From: Butyrivibrio sp. INlla16
Lineage (GTDB): Bacteria; Bacillota; Clostridia; Lachnospirales; Lachnospiraceae
Length of the DNA: 64,000 bases
Direction of reading: 5' to 3'
NCBI RefSeq assembly: GCF_900104155.1
Contig: NZ_FMYB01000018.1
Coordinates: forward strand, 1-64,000
Below the pieces are notes generated by a model. That model ran no database searches. It was not told where the DNA came from and saw only the letters and a program-made list of their open reading frames with translations. Below are positions 27,979 through 37,220 of this stretch, piece after piece; within the stretch, counting starts at the first letter, position 1; each line of letters begins with the position of its first letter. The position numbers and the translations under genes were made by a program.

Positions 27979-30615
27979 TTACTTGTTGGCTATAGCTGCC
28001 TGAGCTGCTGCAAGTCTTGCAACAGGTACACGGAAAGGTGAGCATGAAACATAGTCAAGGCCAATCTTGTGGCAGAACTCAACTGATGAAGGATCTCCAC
28101 CGTGCTCTCCGCAGATACCAACGTGAAGCTTAGGATTAACGGGCTTACCAAGCTTAAGTGACATATCCATAAGCTTACCAACACCTGTCTGATCAAGCTT
28201 AGCGAAAGGATCGTTCTCGAAGATCTTCTCATCATAGTAAGCGTTAAGGAACTTACCAGCGTCATCACGAGAGAATCCGAATGTCATCTGTGTAAGGTCG
28301 TTTGTACCGAAGCAGAAGAAATCAGCCTCTGCAGCGATCTCGTCAGCTGTAAGAGCAGCTCTCGGGATCTCGATCATTGTACCAACCTCATACTCAAGCT
28401 TAGCGCCTGCAGCTGCGATCTCAGCATCAGCTGTCTCTACAACTACCTTCTTAACGAACTTAAGCTCTTTAACTTCACATACAAGAGGAATCATGATCTC
28501 AGGCTTAACATTCCACTCAGCGTGCTCCTTCTGAACCTCAAGAGCAGCACGGATAACAGCCTTTGTCTGCATCTTAGCAATTTCAGGATATGTAACTGCA
28601 AGACGGCATCCTCTGTGACCCATCATAGGGTTGAACTCGTGAAGAGAAGCGATGATAGCCTTGATCTCCTCAACGCTCTTACCCTGAGCATCAGCAAGCT
28701 TCTTGATCTCGTCCTCAGTTGTAGGAACGAACTCGTGAAGCGGAGGATCAAGGAATCTGATTGTTACAGGGCATCCCTCAAGTGCCTCATAAAGAGCCTT
28801 GAAGTCATTCTGCTGATAAGGAAGGATCTTCTCAAGAGCAGCTTCTCTCTCCTCTACTGTATCAGAGCAGATCATCTCACGGAATGCAGCAATTCTGTCT
28901 TCCTCGAAGAACATGTGCTCTGTACGGCAAAGACCGATACCCTCAGCACCAAGCTCACGAGCCTTCTTAGCATCAGCGGGTGTATCAGCGTTTGTACGAA
29001 CCTTAAGCTTTCTGAACTGATCAGCCCAATCCATGATACGGCCGAACTCACCAGCGATCTGAGCGTCTACAGTCTTGATAACTCCATCATAGATGTTACC
29101 TGTTGTACCGTCGATAGAGATGAAGTCTCCCTCGTGGAACTCTTTTCCAGCAAGTGTGAACTTCTTGTTCTCCTCGTCCATGTTAATGTCGCCACATCCG
29201 GAAACGCAACACTCACCCATACCACGAGCAACAACGGCAGCGTGTGATGTCATACCACCACGAACTGTAAGGATACCCTGAGCAGCCTTCATACCTGTGA
29301 TATCTTCAGGTGATGTCTCAAGACGAACAAGGATAACCTTCTCACCTCTCTCAGCCCATGCTACAGCATCATCAGCTGTGAATACAACCTTACCGCAAGC
29401 AGCACCGGGTGATGCACCAAGACCCTTACCCATAGGAGTAGCAGCCTTAAGAGCAGCAGCGTCGAACTGAGGGTGAAGAAGTGTATCAAGGTTACGAGGA
29501 TCGATCATTGCTACAGCTTCTTCAGGAGTCTTGTGTCCCTCATCAACAAGGTCACAAGCGATCTTAAGAGCAGCAGGAGCTGTTCTCTTACCGTTACGGC
29601 ACTGAAGCATATAGAGTTTCTTGTTCTCAACAGTGAACTCCATATCCTGCATGTCGTGATAGTGGTTCTCAAGTGTATCACAAACCTTGATGAACTCAGC
29701 GTATGCTTCAGGGAATTCCTTCTCCATCTGAGCGATCGGCATAGGTGTACGAACACCAGCAACTACGTCCTCACCCTGAGCGTTGATAAGGAACTCACCC
29801 ATAAGCTTATTCTCACCTGTTGCAGGGTCACGTGTGAATGCAACACCTGTACCAGACTCATTATTAAGGTTACCGAATACCATAGGCATTACGTTAACAG
29901 CTGTTCCCCAAGAATAAGGGATATCGTTGTCACGACGGTAAACGTTTGCACGAGGGTTATCCCATGAACGGAATACAGCCTCGATAGCAAGCTTAAGCTG
30001 CTCTACAGGATCTGAAGGGAAATCAGAACCGAGCTGGTTCTTGTACTCAGCCTTGAACTGCTCAGCAAGCTCCTTAAGATCAGCTGCTGTAAGATCTACG
30101 TCAAACTTAACACCCTTCTGCTCCTTCATCTTGTCGATGAGCTGCTCGAAGTACTTCTTACCTACTTCCATAACAACGTCTGAGAACATCTGGATGAAAC
30201 GACGATATGAATCATATACGAAACGCTCGAATGCAGGATCAGGATTGCCCTTGATCATTGCAGCAACAACCTCGTCATTAAGACCAAGGTTAAGAATTGT
30301 ATCCATCATACCAGGCATTGATGCACGAGCACCTGAACGAACAGATACGAGAAGAGGATTGTTAAGATCACCAAACTTCTTGCCGTTGATCTCTTCCATC
30401 TTCTTAACGCCTTCCATAGCCTGAGCCATGATCTCGTCGTTAATCTTACGTCCGTCCTCGTAGTACTGTGTGCAGGCCTCAGTTGTGATTGTGAAACCCT
30501 GTGGTACCGGAAGACCAATGCTTGTCATCTCAGCAAGGTTAGCACCCTTACCACCGAGAAGGTTACGCATTGTCATGTCACCTTCGCTAAACATATAAAC
30601 CCACTTGTTTGCCAT
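27979..30615 (-). CDS. ppdK: pyruvate, phosphate dikinase
   Basis: Interconverts pyruvate + ATP + Pi with PEP + AMP + PPi. The 878-residue protein is full length. Seen: KWVYMFSEGDMTMRNLLGGK with GANLAEM (nucleotide domain), ARASMPGMMDTILNLGLND, GVAFTRDPATGENKLMGEF, the phospho-His loop GGMTSHAAVVARGMG, and in the PEP domain GLCRTEHMFF, MIPLVCEVKEL, FGTNDLTQMTFGFSRDD and the catalytic Cys in GICGEHGGDP. The start is the ATG at 30615 after GAAAGG; a GTG two codons earlier is possible. Codon use is strongly biased, as in highly expressed genes. A 7-bp inverted repeat lies just before the ribosome binding site. Confidence 0.98.
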   Translation of the reverse strand: MANKWVYMFSEGDMTMRNLLGGKGANLAEMTSIGLPVPQGFTITTEACTQYYEDGRKINDEIMAQAMEGVKKMEEINGKKFGDLNNPLLVSVRSGARASMPGMMDTILNLGLNDEVVAAMIKGNPDPAFERFVYDSYRRFIQMFSDVVMEVGKKYFEQLIDKMKEQKGVKFDVDLTAADLKELAEQFKAEYKNQLGSDFPSDPVEQLKLAIEAVFRSWDNPRANVYRRDNDIPYSWGTAVNVMPMVFGNLNNESGTGVAFTRDPATGENKLMGEFLINAQGEDVVAGVRTPMPIAQMEKEFPEAYAEFIKVCDTLENHYHDMQDMEFTVENKKLYMLQCRNGKRTAPAALKIACDLVDEGHKTPEEAVAMIDPRNLDTLLHPQFDAAALKAATPMGKGLGASPGAACGKVVFTADDAVAWAERGEKVILVRLETSPEDITGMKAAQGILTVRGGMTSHAAVVARGMGECCVSGCGDINMDEENKKFTLAGKEFHEGDFISIDGTTGNIYDGVIKTVDAQIAGEFGRIMDWADQFRKLKVRTNADTPADAKKARELGAEGIGLCRTEHMFFEEDRIAAFREMICSDTVEEREAALEKILPYQQNDFKALYEALEGCPVTIRFLDPPLHEFVPTTEDEIKKLADAQGKSVEEIKAIIASLHEFNPMMGHRGCRLAVTYPEIAKMQTKAVIRAALEVQKEHAEWNVKPEIMIPLVCEVKELKFVKKVVVETADAEIAAAGAKLEYEVGTMIEIPRAALTADEIAAEADFFCFGTNDLTQMTFGFSRDDAGKFLNAYYDEKIFENDPFAKLDQTGVGKLMDMSLKLGKPVNPKLHVGICGEHGGDPSSVEFCHKIGLDYVSCSPFRVPVARLAAAQAAIANK

Positions 30616-30629
30616 GTTCACTACCTTTC

Positions 30630-30652
30630 TTACCGATTATTCGATTCGGTAA
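30630..30652. promoter_or_regulatory. inverted repeat in the ppdK leader
   Basis: TTACCGA-N9-TCGGTAA, a perfect 7-bp palindrome ending about 10 nt before the ppdK ribosome binding site. It could be an operator or a 5'-UTR hairpin; there is no T run, so it is not a terminator. Confidence 0.4.
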
Positions 30653-30717
30653 AACCCTTTCCATTTATGTTACATTTTTATAATTAACTATGTCGTACAT
30701 AGTAATTACCAATTGAT

Positions 30718-31599
30718 TTATGAAGGAATAAATCCCTCAAAAATAAAGATATCAAAGAAATTTCTGTTTTTATCTAATTCCTCCTGGCTCTTTATCGTCC
30801 AGGCCGCCGCTGTGTTCTTATATAATCCGCGGCAAAGCTTCCTTGATAAGTTGCGCTGATATTTGTGATTATATGCCACAAAATCAGGTCTTGTAAGAAA
30901 ATTAAATATGAGGAATGCGAGTGCATAATACAAAGGTGTATGCCACAATTTCTCAGGTTCTCTGAAAAATTCCTCTGAAAGCTGTCCTCTGAAAATATCT
31001 TTGTGATGACGCTTAAACCAATATAATCCAAGCGGATTAAAGGACTCTATGCAAAACACTCCGGTATAGCTACGAAGAATCTTATCAACTACTGCACATA
31101 CCGAAACATCAAACAGTTCTATCTTGAGCTCAATGATGAGCGGAATCTTACCATCCACAAGTTTAAGAAAGTCTTCAAACTTCGGAATCTTCTCATCAGA
31201 TCCAAGCAAATGAAACTGCTGCAGTTCTTCATAGGTGTAATCTATCACCTTGCCTGCTACCCCAAGGCTACCGTCCTCATTCCTTACGGCATCCTCAGGC
31301 ACATGTCCCTCTTCATATCTGGCTACTCTGGCCAATGTAAAATCATGGAAAACTACGGGAACCCCATCCCTAGTGAGCTGAACGTCAAGCTCTATTCCAT
31401 ACCCCGCATCGACAGCCTTTTTGAAAGCAGCCATCGAATTCTCAGGTGCTTCTGTATTATTGTCGTGCAATCCTCTGTGTGCGTACAAGTTCTGTTTAAG
31501 AAGTTTCTCTGCTGACGGTCTTCCAATCATCCTTGGCATGATTGCCAAAAGGTAAAGAACTACCAAAACTACTATTATAATCAGAAGAGTTTTCAACAT
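30718..31599 (-). CDS. glycerophosphodiester phosphodiesterase
   Basis: A 293-residue GDPD. One N-terminal TM helix (LLIIIVVLVVLYLLAIM) anchors it. Catalytic motifs: YAHRGLHDNNTEAPENSMAA (His/Arg and the Glu-Asn pair), GIELDVQLTRDGVPVVFHDF (metal-binding Glu/Asp and second His) and IELKIELF. It hydrolyses glycerophosphodiesters from lipid turnover to an alcohol and glycerol 3-phosphate. The C-terminal third is shorter and more divergent than usual. It seems to be a single gene between ppdK and the aldo/keto reductase. Confidence 0.9.
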   Translation of the reverse strand: MLKTLLIIIVVLVVLYLLAIMPRMIGRPSAEKLLKQNLYAHRGLHDNNTEAPENSMAAFKKAVDAGYGIELDVQLTRDGVPVVFHDFTLARVARYEEGHVPEDAVRNEDGSLGVAGKVIDYTYEELQQFHLLGSDEKIPKFEDFLKLVDGKIPLIIELKIELFDVSVCAVVDKILRSYTGVFCIESFNPLGLYWFKRHHKDIFRGQLSEEFFREPEKLWHTPLYYALAFLIFNFLTRPDFVAYNHKYQRNLSRKLCRGLYKNTAAAWTIKSQEELDKNRNFFDIFIFEGFIPS

Positions 31600-31674
31600 A
31601 TTTCATAACTTCCTTCAAACCCTTATTTAAAACGCCTAGGATATTTTAATATCTAACTTAAAATTTGACAAGTA

Positions 31675-31725
31675 TAAAAAAAACGAATGTCAAGACTTTT
31701 TTTATAAAAATCTTGACATTTTTGA
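31675..31725. terminator. bidirectional terminator
   Basis: Arms AATGTCAAGA (31686-31695) and TCTTGACATT (31711-31720) with an AT-rich loop; A and T runs on both sides. On the minus strand it would end transcripts from the aldo/keto reductase. The rest of the gap 31600-31893 shows no convincing gene. Confidence 0.75.
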
Positions 31726-31893
31726 TAATAATCACTATAAAAAGCTCATTTTACACTTATTTCACACTTAATTCCGGCTTATTTTGAAGAGTTTTCTATA
31801 CTTTTTATTCTGGGCCTTGGGCGCCTTTATCTTAATATTTTTTGCTCTTGTGAGAGACAGTATTGTTTGCTGCGTAGGCGGATATTTCAAGGT

Positions 31894-32742
31894 TTACTCA
31901 TCCGGCGAATGTCCGGAGTTTCCATACGGCTCCAAGGCATCTATTTTTGCCATATCTTCTTTAGAAAGCTCAAAGTCGAATATTTCGGAATTAGACTTAA
32001 TTCTGTCCTCATGCACTGACTTTGGAAGCGGCAGAATATCATGCTGCAAATCCCATCTGAGGATTATCTGAGCAGTACTCTTGTCATACTTATTTGCCAA
32101 TTCCATCAAAACAGGATGTTCCAGTGATCTGCCACGTCCGAGCGGACTCCAGGCTTCCACAAGAATACCGTTGTCCTGACAGAATTTCACAGTATCAGCC
32201 TGCATAAATCCGGGATTTATTTCAATCTGATCCACAGCCGGTATTATTTCCGAATCCATAAGTGCGTCAAGATGATGAGTAAGGAAATTGGACACTCCGA
32301 TAGCTTTTACTCTGCCACTCTTGTAAATCTCCATCATAGCTTTCCAGGTTGATCTGTTCGTATTTTCCCAGTCATCGTCAAATGCATACGAAGAAGGCCA
32401 GTGAATAAGATAAAGATCAAGATAATCAAGGCCTATCTCATCCATTGTTTTCTCAAACGCGCGTAGAGTCCTATCGTAACCCGCTTCCGTCTTCCAGACC
32501 TTACTTGTCAAGAACAGGTCCTCTCTCCGACATCCCGAAGCCTGAATGTAGTCTTTAACAGCATCGCCCACATACTTCTCATTTTCATAAAAAGCCGCTG
32601 TATCAATGTGAATATATCCCAGTTCCAGAGCTATTTTCACAGACTGATACGCTTCATTCGGATCTTTAATTTTATAAGTACCAAATCCCAGGCACGGAAT
32701 ATTAGTGCCGTTGTTAAGCTTAAACTTGGTAGCAAGTGTCAT
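31894..32742 (-). CDS. aldo/keto reductase
   Basis: A 282-residue NADPH-dependent reductase of the AKR5-like group. The tetrad is visible: Asp in HIDTAAFYENEKYVGDAVKD, which also holds the catalytic Tyr, Lys in LFLTSKVWK and His in LYLIHWPSSY. Cofactor-binding segments are AIGVSNFLTHHL, QIEINPGFMQ, EAWSPLGRG and LPKSVHEDRIKSNSEIFDFE. GAGGAGGG precedes the ATG. Monocistronic, with a terminator downstream. The physiological substrate cannot be inferred. Confidence 0.95.
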   Translation of the reverse strand: MTLATKFKLNNGTNIPCLGFGTYKIKDPNEAYQSVKIALELGYIHIDTAAFYENEKYVGDAVKDYIQASGCRREDLFLTSKVWKTEAGYDRTLRAFEKTMDEIGLDYLDLYLIHWPSSYAFDDDWENTNRSTWKAMMEIYKSGRVKAIGVSNFLTHHLDALMDSEIIPAVDQIEINPGFMQADTVKFCQDNGILVEAWSPLGRGRSLEHPVLMELANKYDKSTAQIILRWDLQHDILPLPKSVHEDRIKSNSEIFDFELSKEDMAKIDALEPYGNSGHSPDE

Positions 32743-32858
32743 TTAGGAACCCTCCTCTGCTTATTTCATATATCATCACATTCAATGATAACACAAAACA
32801 GCATCATCAAATCAATGACAATGCTGTTTTACTACATCTGTAATTTTGTTAATTCTTT

Positions 32859-33728
32859 TTACAGTTTCTTTCCGGTCAAAAGTTCATAGGCTTCTTCATA
32901 CTTAGCAATAGTCTTATCGATTACATCCTGAGGAAGGTTATAGTCGCTTTCAGGATTAGCCTTAAGCCAGTCTCTTACAAACTGCTTATCGAATGAAGGC
33001 TGTGACTTTCCGGGTTCATAACCTTCTACCGGCCAGAAACGGCTGCTGTCAGGAGTAAGCATCTCATCACCAAGAACCACCTCACCATTCTCGTTAAGGC
33101 CGAACTCAAACTTGGTATCAGCGATGATAATACCTCTGGTACGGGCATAATCCGCACACTTTTTGTAAAGAGCGATAGTATAATCACGGAGCTTCTCTGC
33201 ATATTCCTGACCATGGCCGGGGAAGTCTCTCTCAAGTACTTCTACAGAACGCTCAAAATCGATGTTCTCATCGTGATCACCAATTTCAGCCTTGGTTGAA
33301 GGGGTATAAATAGGTTCAGGGAGCTTATCACATTCTTTAAGTCCCTCCGGAAGCTTTATGCCGCAAACAGTTCCGTTTTCCTTATAGCTGTTCCAGCCGC
33401 TTCCTGTAATATATCCGCGGACAATACACTCAATGGGAAGCATTGTAAGCTTTTTGCAGAGCATACTGTTGCCGGTAAACTCAGGCTTTCTGAAAAATTC
33501 GGGCATATCAGCGGTATCTGTGCTGATCATGTGGTTACTTACGATATCCTTAGTGTAATCAAACCAGAACTTTGACATCTGGGTAAGAACTGTCCCTTTC
33601 TTCTCAACCTTGTTCTTAAGGATTACATCAAATGCTGAGATTCTGTCTGTAGCTACCATAATGAGTGCATCACCCACATCATAAATCTCACGAACCTTAC
33701 CTTCTTTTACCGGACTATATTCCTGCAT
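32859..33728 (-). CDS. purC: phosphoribosylaminoimidazole-succinocarboxamide synthase
   Basis: SAICAR synthase of purine biosynthesis: joins CAIR and aspartate using ATP. The 289-residue protein is the longer form. Seen: [20 protein letters not shown] with [66 protein letters not shown] and [15 protein letters not shown] lies 9 nt before the ATG. No other purine gene is nearby; a palindromic repeat separates it from the ABC-F gene. Confidence 0.98.
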   Translation of the reverse strand: MQEYSPVKEGKVREIYDVGDALIMVATDRISAFDVILKNKVEKKGTVLTQMSKFWFDYTKDIVSNHMISTDTADMPEFFRKPEFTGNSMLCKKLTMLPIECIVRGYITGSGWNSYKENGTVCGIKLPEGLKECDKLPEPIYTPSTKAEIGDHDENIDFERSVEVLERDFPGHGQEYAEKLRDYTIALYKKCADYARTRGIIIADTKFEFGLNENGEVVLGDEMLTPDSSRFWPVEGYEPGKSQPSFDKQFVRDWLKANPESDYNLPQDVIDKTIAKYEEAYELLTGKKL

Positions 33729-33762
33729 ACTTCTTTCCTCCCTTTGGCTTTAACGTTGTTAA

Positions 33763-33806
33763 CCTCATCCGCCTGCTACGCAGGCACCTTCCCCAGAGGG
33801 GAAGGC
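33763..33806. repeat. intergenic palindromic repeat, copy 4
   Basis: CCTCATCC, hairpin GCCTGCTACGCAGGC, ACCTTCCCC, AGA, GGGGAAGGC. The first hairpin differs in sequence from the other copies but keeps pairing. It lies between the ABC-F gene end and purC start on the minus strand. Confidence 0.85.
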
Positions 33807-33869
33807 TTTATATTCAGTTGCTCCGTAGGCTCTTTTTCCCAAAAACAACTTCATATGCATACATAATGA

Positions 33870-35510
33870 TCAGTCATCATTATCTTCGTCTTCGTTAGTG
33901 CTGTAAACTGTACGTTTTCTTGCCATAGCATCACTTTCAAGATACTCATCATAAGTAGAGCGCTTATCGATAAGTGAGCCATCAGGCAGGATCTCCATTA
34001 TTCTGTTTGCTGTTGTCTGAACTACCTGGTGGTCACGGCAGGCAAAAAGCTCAACCCCGGGGAATTTGATCATACCCTGGTTAAGTGCTGTGATTGATTC
34101 CATATCAAGGTGGTTGGTAGGCTCATCAAAGATAAGGCAATTTGCACCGCTTATCATCATCTTACTGAGCATACAACGAACTCTCTCACCTCCGGAGAGA
34201 ACCTTAACCTTCTTAACACCATCCTCACCGGCAAAGAGCATACGGCCAAGGAATCCGCGGACATATGTTACATCCTTAATCTCGGAATAGCCTGTAAGCC
34301 ACTCGGTAATAGTATAGTCATTATCAAACTCGCTCGAATTATCCTTGGGGAAGTAAGCCTGTGAAGTAGTTACACCCCATTTATATGTGCCCTCGTCGGG
34401 CTCAATCTCGCCGGAAATAATCTGGAAAAGAGTTGTCTTAGCAAGCTCATTTCCACCGACGAATGCAATCTTATCATCATGCTGTACAACAAATGAAATA
34501 TTATCAAGAACCTTCTCACCGTTAACAGTCTTACTGATTCCATCAACTGTAAGCACTTCGTTACCGATCTCTCTCTCAGGTCTGAAATCAATATAAGGAT
34601 ATTTTCTTGAAGAGGGCTTAATAGTATCAAGCTCGATCTTCTCAAGCGCTTTCTTACGTGAAGTAGCCTGCTTAGACTTACTTGCGTTAGCGGAGAATCT
34701 TGCAATGAACTCTTTAAGTTCCTTGATCTGCTCTTCCTTCTTCTTATTTGCTTCCTTCATCTGACGAATCATAAGCTGTGACGACTCGTACCAGAAATCG
34801 TAGTTACCAGCATAGAGCTGAATCTTACCGTAATCAATATCAGCGATATGTGTACATACCTTATTAAGGAAGTAACGATCATGAGATACAACAATGACAG
34901 TATTCTCAAAATTGATAAGAAACTCCTCGAGCCATGCAATAGCATCCATATCCAAGTGGTTGGTAGGCTCATCGAGAAGCAGGATGTCGGGATTACCGAA
35001 AAGCGCTCTTGCAAGAAGTACCTTTACCTTCTGATTACCGTCAAGTTCCTTCATAAGCTTGTAGTGGAACTCAGTCTCGATTCCAAGGCCGTTAAGAAGG
35101 CTCTCTGCATCTGACTCAGCTTCCCATCCGTTCATTTCAGCAAATTCAGCTTCAAGCTCACTTGCACGGATACCATCTTCATCAGAGAAATCTTCCTTTG
35201 CGTAAATAGCGTCCTTCTCCTTCATGATCTCATAGAGACGGGCGTTACCCATGATAACTGTATCAAGTACAGTGAATTCATCATATTTGAAGTGATCCTG
35301 CTCCAGGAAAGAAAGACGCTGGCCGGGAGTAATAGCAATATCTCCGTTGGTGGTCTCAAGCTTACCTGATAATATCTTAAGGAAAGTAGATTTTCCCGCA
35401 CCGTTGGCACCAATTATTCCATAACAGTTGCCCTCGGTGAATTTTATGTTTACATCCTCAAACAGAGCCTTTTTACCGACTCTTAGTGTGACATTGTTTG
35501 CACTGATCAT
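33870..35510 (-). CDS. ABC-F family ATPase (YbiT-like)
   Basis: A 546-residue soluble protein with two ABC domains and no TM segment, as in ribosome-associated ABC-F translation factors. Domain 1: Walker A GIIGANGAGKSTFLKILSG, signature LDGNQKVKVLLARALFG, Walker B DILLLDEPTNHLD and H-switch VSHDRYF. The charged linker (MKEANKKKEEQIKELKEFIA) fits the P-site tRNA interaction motif. Domain 2: a degenerate Walker A (GGNELAKTTLF), signature LSGGERVRCML, Walker B CLIFDEPTNHLD, and ACRDHQVVQ where SHD is expected. I recall similar variants in YbiT-like proteins. It could tune translation or confer resistance; the sequence does not say which. Confidence 0.92.
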   Translation of the reverse strand: MISANNVTLRVGKKALFEDVNIKFTEGNCYGIIGANGAGKSTFLKILSGKLETTNGDIAITPGQRLSFLEQDHFKYDEFTVLDTVIMGNARLYEIMKEKDAIYAKEDFSDEDGIRASELEAEFAEMNGWEAESDAESLLNGLGIETEFHYKLMKELDGNQKVKVLLARALFGNPDILLLDEPTNHLDMDAIAWLEEFLINFENTVIVVSHDRYFLNKVCTHIADIDYGKIQLYAGNYDFWYESSQLMIRQMKEANKKKEEQIKELKEFIARFSANASKSKQATSRKKALEKIELDTIKPSSRKYPYIDFRPEREIGNEVLTVDGISKTVNGEKVLDNISFVVQHDDKIAFVGGNELAKTTLFQIISGEIEPDEGTYKWGVTTSQAYFPKDNSSEFDNDYTITEWLTGYSEIKDVTYVRGFLGRMLFAGEDGVKKVKVLSGGERVRCMLSKMMISGANCLIFDEPTNHLDMESITALNQGMIKFPGVELFACRDHQVVQTTANRIMEILPDGSLIDKRSTYDEYLESDAMARKRTVYSTNEDEDNDD

Positions 35511-35603
35511 ATTGAAAAACTACCTCCGATCGTGTTTCTTCTATAATTAAGTAACCAACTTGGTATTATATTTGATACCCCTCAAAAATGCAATGTCTAT
35601 TTA

Positions 35604-35633
35604 TTGACAAAATACCTTGAAAGTCGTTAAATT
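35604..35633 (+). promoter_or_regulatory. promoter of the frameshifted secreted-protein gene
   Basis: Perfect TTGACA (35604-35609), an 18-nt spacer and TAAATT (35628-35633), about 50 nt before the ATG at 35685. Confidence 0.6.
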
Positions 35634-35684
35634 ATTATCGTATGTGAGGGGAACTATTCATTTTATTTCTATGGAGGAAAAGAT

Positions 35685-36241
35685 ATGAAAACAAGAAACA
35701 AAATAGGGGTAATGAAAAGAGTATTATCACTCGTAATGGCAATGGTATTTGTACTCTCTATGCCGTTAACAGTAGAAGCTAAGGTAAGACTGTTAAACCT
35801 GTAGCACACAAATTCGCTACACGCGCTTCTGAGTTAGAGCCAATCTCAACAGAAATATCAAAGGGCACTCACAATGTTGTTGTCAAAAAAACCGAAGGTG
35901 TTTTCTGTGAGGGCTATGTAAAATTCGTAGCACCGGAATCAAGAACATACACCATTACAGTCAGCAATATAAAAGCAAAGGGTGCAAAAAGCTGCCTTGG
36001 ATCACTTTTCGGACAGACCCGTCCTGTAAATTCAGATTCAGACGTTCTTGATTTTGCTTATTTTGACACAAAAGGAAAAGAGCACAATTGGCTGAATGTA
36101 AGCTCCAGAAAGTATAAAAAATATCTTGCCAAGAGAACCGGAAAAGTCACTCTTGAAGCAGGACAGACTCTTTATCTTCAGTTGTCCTTAGTTGCCAGCA
36201 AGAAGACTAAGTCCGCTTCTGCAAGAATCAAAATCAAATAA
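35685..36241 (+). pseudogene. secreted protein gene with a frameshift after the signal peptide
   Basis: After GGAGG an ATG at 35685 encodes a clear signal peptide (MKRVLSLVMAMVFVLSMPLT, then VEA) but the frame stops at a TAG (35802-35804). The next frame is open from about 35780 to the TAA at 36239-36241 and continues as KTVKPVAHKFATRASELEPI and so on for about 150 residues, ending SASARIKIK. One missing base near 35781-35785 (AAGGTAAG, possibly once AAGGGTAAG) would join them as VEAKGKTVKPVAHK, about 185 residues. The mature part is basic and strand-rich; family not recognised. Promoter, ribosome binding site and terminator are all intact. Confidence 0.8.
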
Positions 36242-36266
36242 TTTTCAGAAACAGAATATATAGAAA

Positions 36267-36299
36267 AAACAGCATCGCCATACTGACGATGCTGTTTTT
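36267..36299. terminator. bidirectional terminator
   Basis: Arms AAACAGCATCG (36267-36277) and CGATGCTGTTT (36287-36297), an 11-bp perfect stem with a T run, between the secreted-protein gene and the convergent PHP gene. Confidence 0.9.
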
Positions 36300-37143
36300 A
36301 TTTCCTATACTCTTTAATCTTTTCCACCACCTCATACGGAACAACCATCCTGCCGGTACCGCAGCCAAGATCTATATGCGGTTTATTTCCGCCATGAAAA
36401 TCCGATCCGCCACTTATCAGAAGGTTGTACTTAGCCGCAATACTTTTCATGTCCCGCTCATCCTGTGCGGTATATGTTCCATATATAGCTTCGATACCCA
36501 CAAGCCCCGCATCCTTCATGGAATGAACAAGCTCATCCATCGCATCTCTTCCCAGGCCGTACAGAACAGGATGGGCAAGAATCGGAATTCCGCCACCTGA
36601 AATAATCTGCTCTATTGCCATTTCAGGTGTTATTTTTTCCCTGGGTACATAGCATGGGCAATGATCTCCGATGAATCTGTCGAACGCCTCCTTAATGCTT
36701 GTTGTATACCCCTTTGCAAGAAGGAGTCTTCCGAAATGAGCCCTCGTAATTACAGCTCCGGGATTATTCTCCACCAGTTCCTCGTAGGTTATCGGCATTC
36801 CGGCGTCTGTCAGCTTTTTACACATTTTCCTGTTGCGTTCTTCCCTGGAATCAATAAAGCTTTGAAGTGATCTTTTGAAATCATCATCCTTATAATTGAT
36901 ATAAAGGCCGACCACATGAACATCCTTGCCATTTCTTACAGTTGAATATTCGATACCGGGAATTACTTCAAGATCAGGATACTTATCTCCCTCTTCTATC
37001 GCCTCCGAAAGGCCGGAAATAGTATCATGATCGGTAAGAGCTATTGCAGAAAGCCCAATTTCATGGGCATACCTGATAAGCTCGGAGGGGCTGTAGGTCC
37101 CATCCGAAGCCGCAGAATGAGTGTGTAAGTCAACTTTTTTCAT
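36298..37143 (-). CDS. PHP-domain phosphoesterase
   Basis: A 281-residue PHP protein of the RNase AM/nucleoside 3',5'-bisphosphate phosphatase type. Metal-site motifs: VDLHTHSAASDGTYSPSELI, IALTDHDTISG, VIPGIEYST, VHVVGLYI, PILAHPVLYG and LISGGSDFHGGNKPHI with the final His/Asp. Relatives remove 5' nucleotides from short RNAs or hydrolyse pAp; either is possible. GGAGACAGGT precedes the ATG. It is the last gene of its strand before the terminator at 36267. Confidence 0.9.
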   Translation of the reverse strand: MKKVDLHTHSAASDGTYSPSELIRYAHEIGLSAIALTDHDTISGLSEAIEEGDKYPDLEVIPGIEYSTVRNGKDVHVVGLYINYKDDDFKRSLQSFIDSREERNRKMCKKLTDAGMPITYEELVENNPGAVITRAHFGRLLLAKGYTTSIKEAFDRFIGDHCPCYVPREKITPEMAIEQIISGGGIPILAHPVLYGLGRDAMDELVHSMKDAGLVGIEAIYGTYTAQDERDMKSIAAKYNLLISGGSDFHGGNKPHIDLGCGTGRMVVPYEVVEKIKEYRK

Positions 37144-37220
37144 ACCTGTCTCCGTATAATCAAATTATATAACCAGTAGCAATAATCTTCGTTTTTCGCA
37201 GTTACTATTTTAACATACTA

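Noticed and set aside
28522..29247. 241-residue plus-strand frame
   Set aside because: Antisense to ppdK with Leu/Ser/Cys-rich composition caused by the codon bias of the other strand.
31784..32071. 95-residue plus-strand frame starting with a hydrophobic segment
   Set aside because: No ribosome binding site, and two thirds of it is antisense to the aldo/keto reductase gene.
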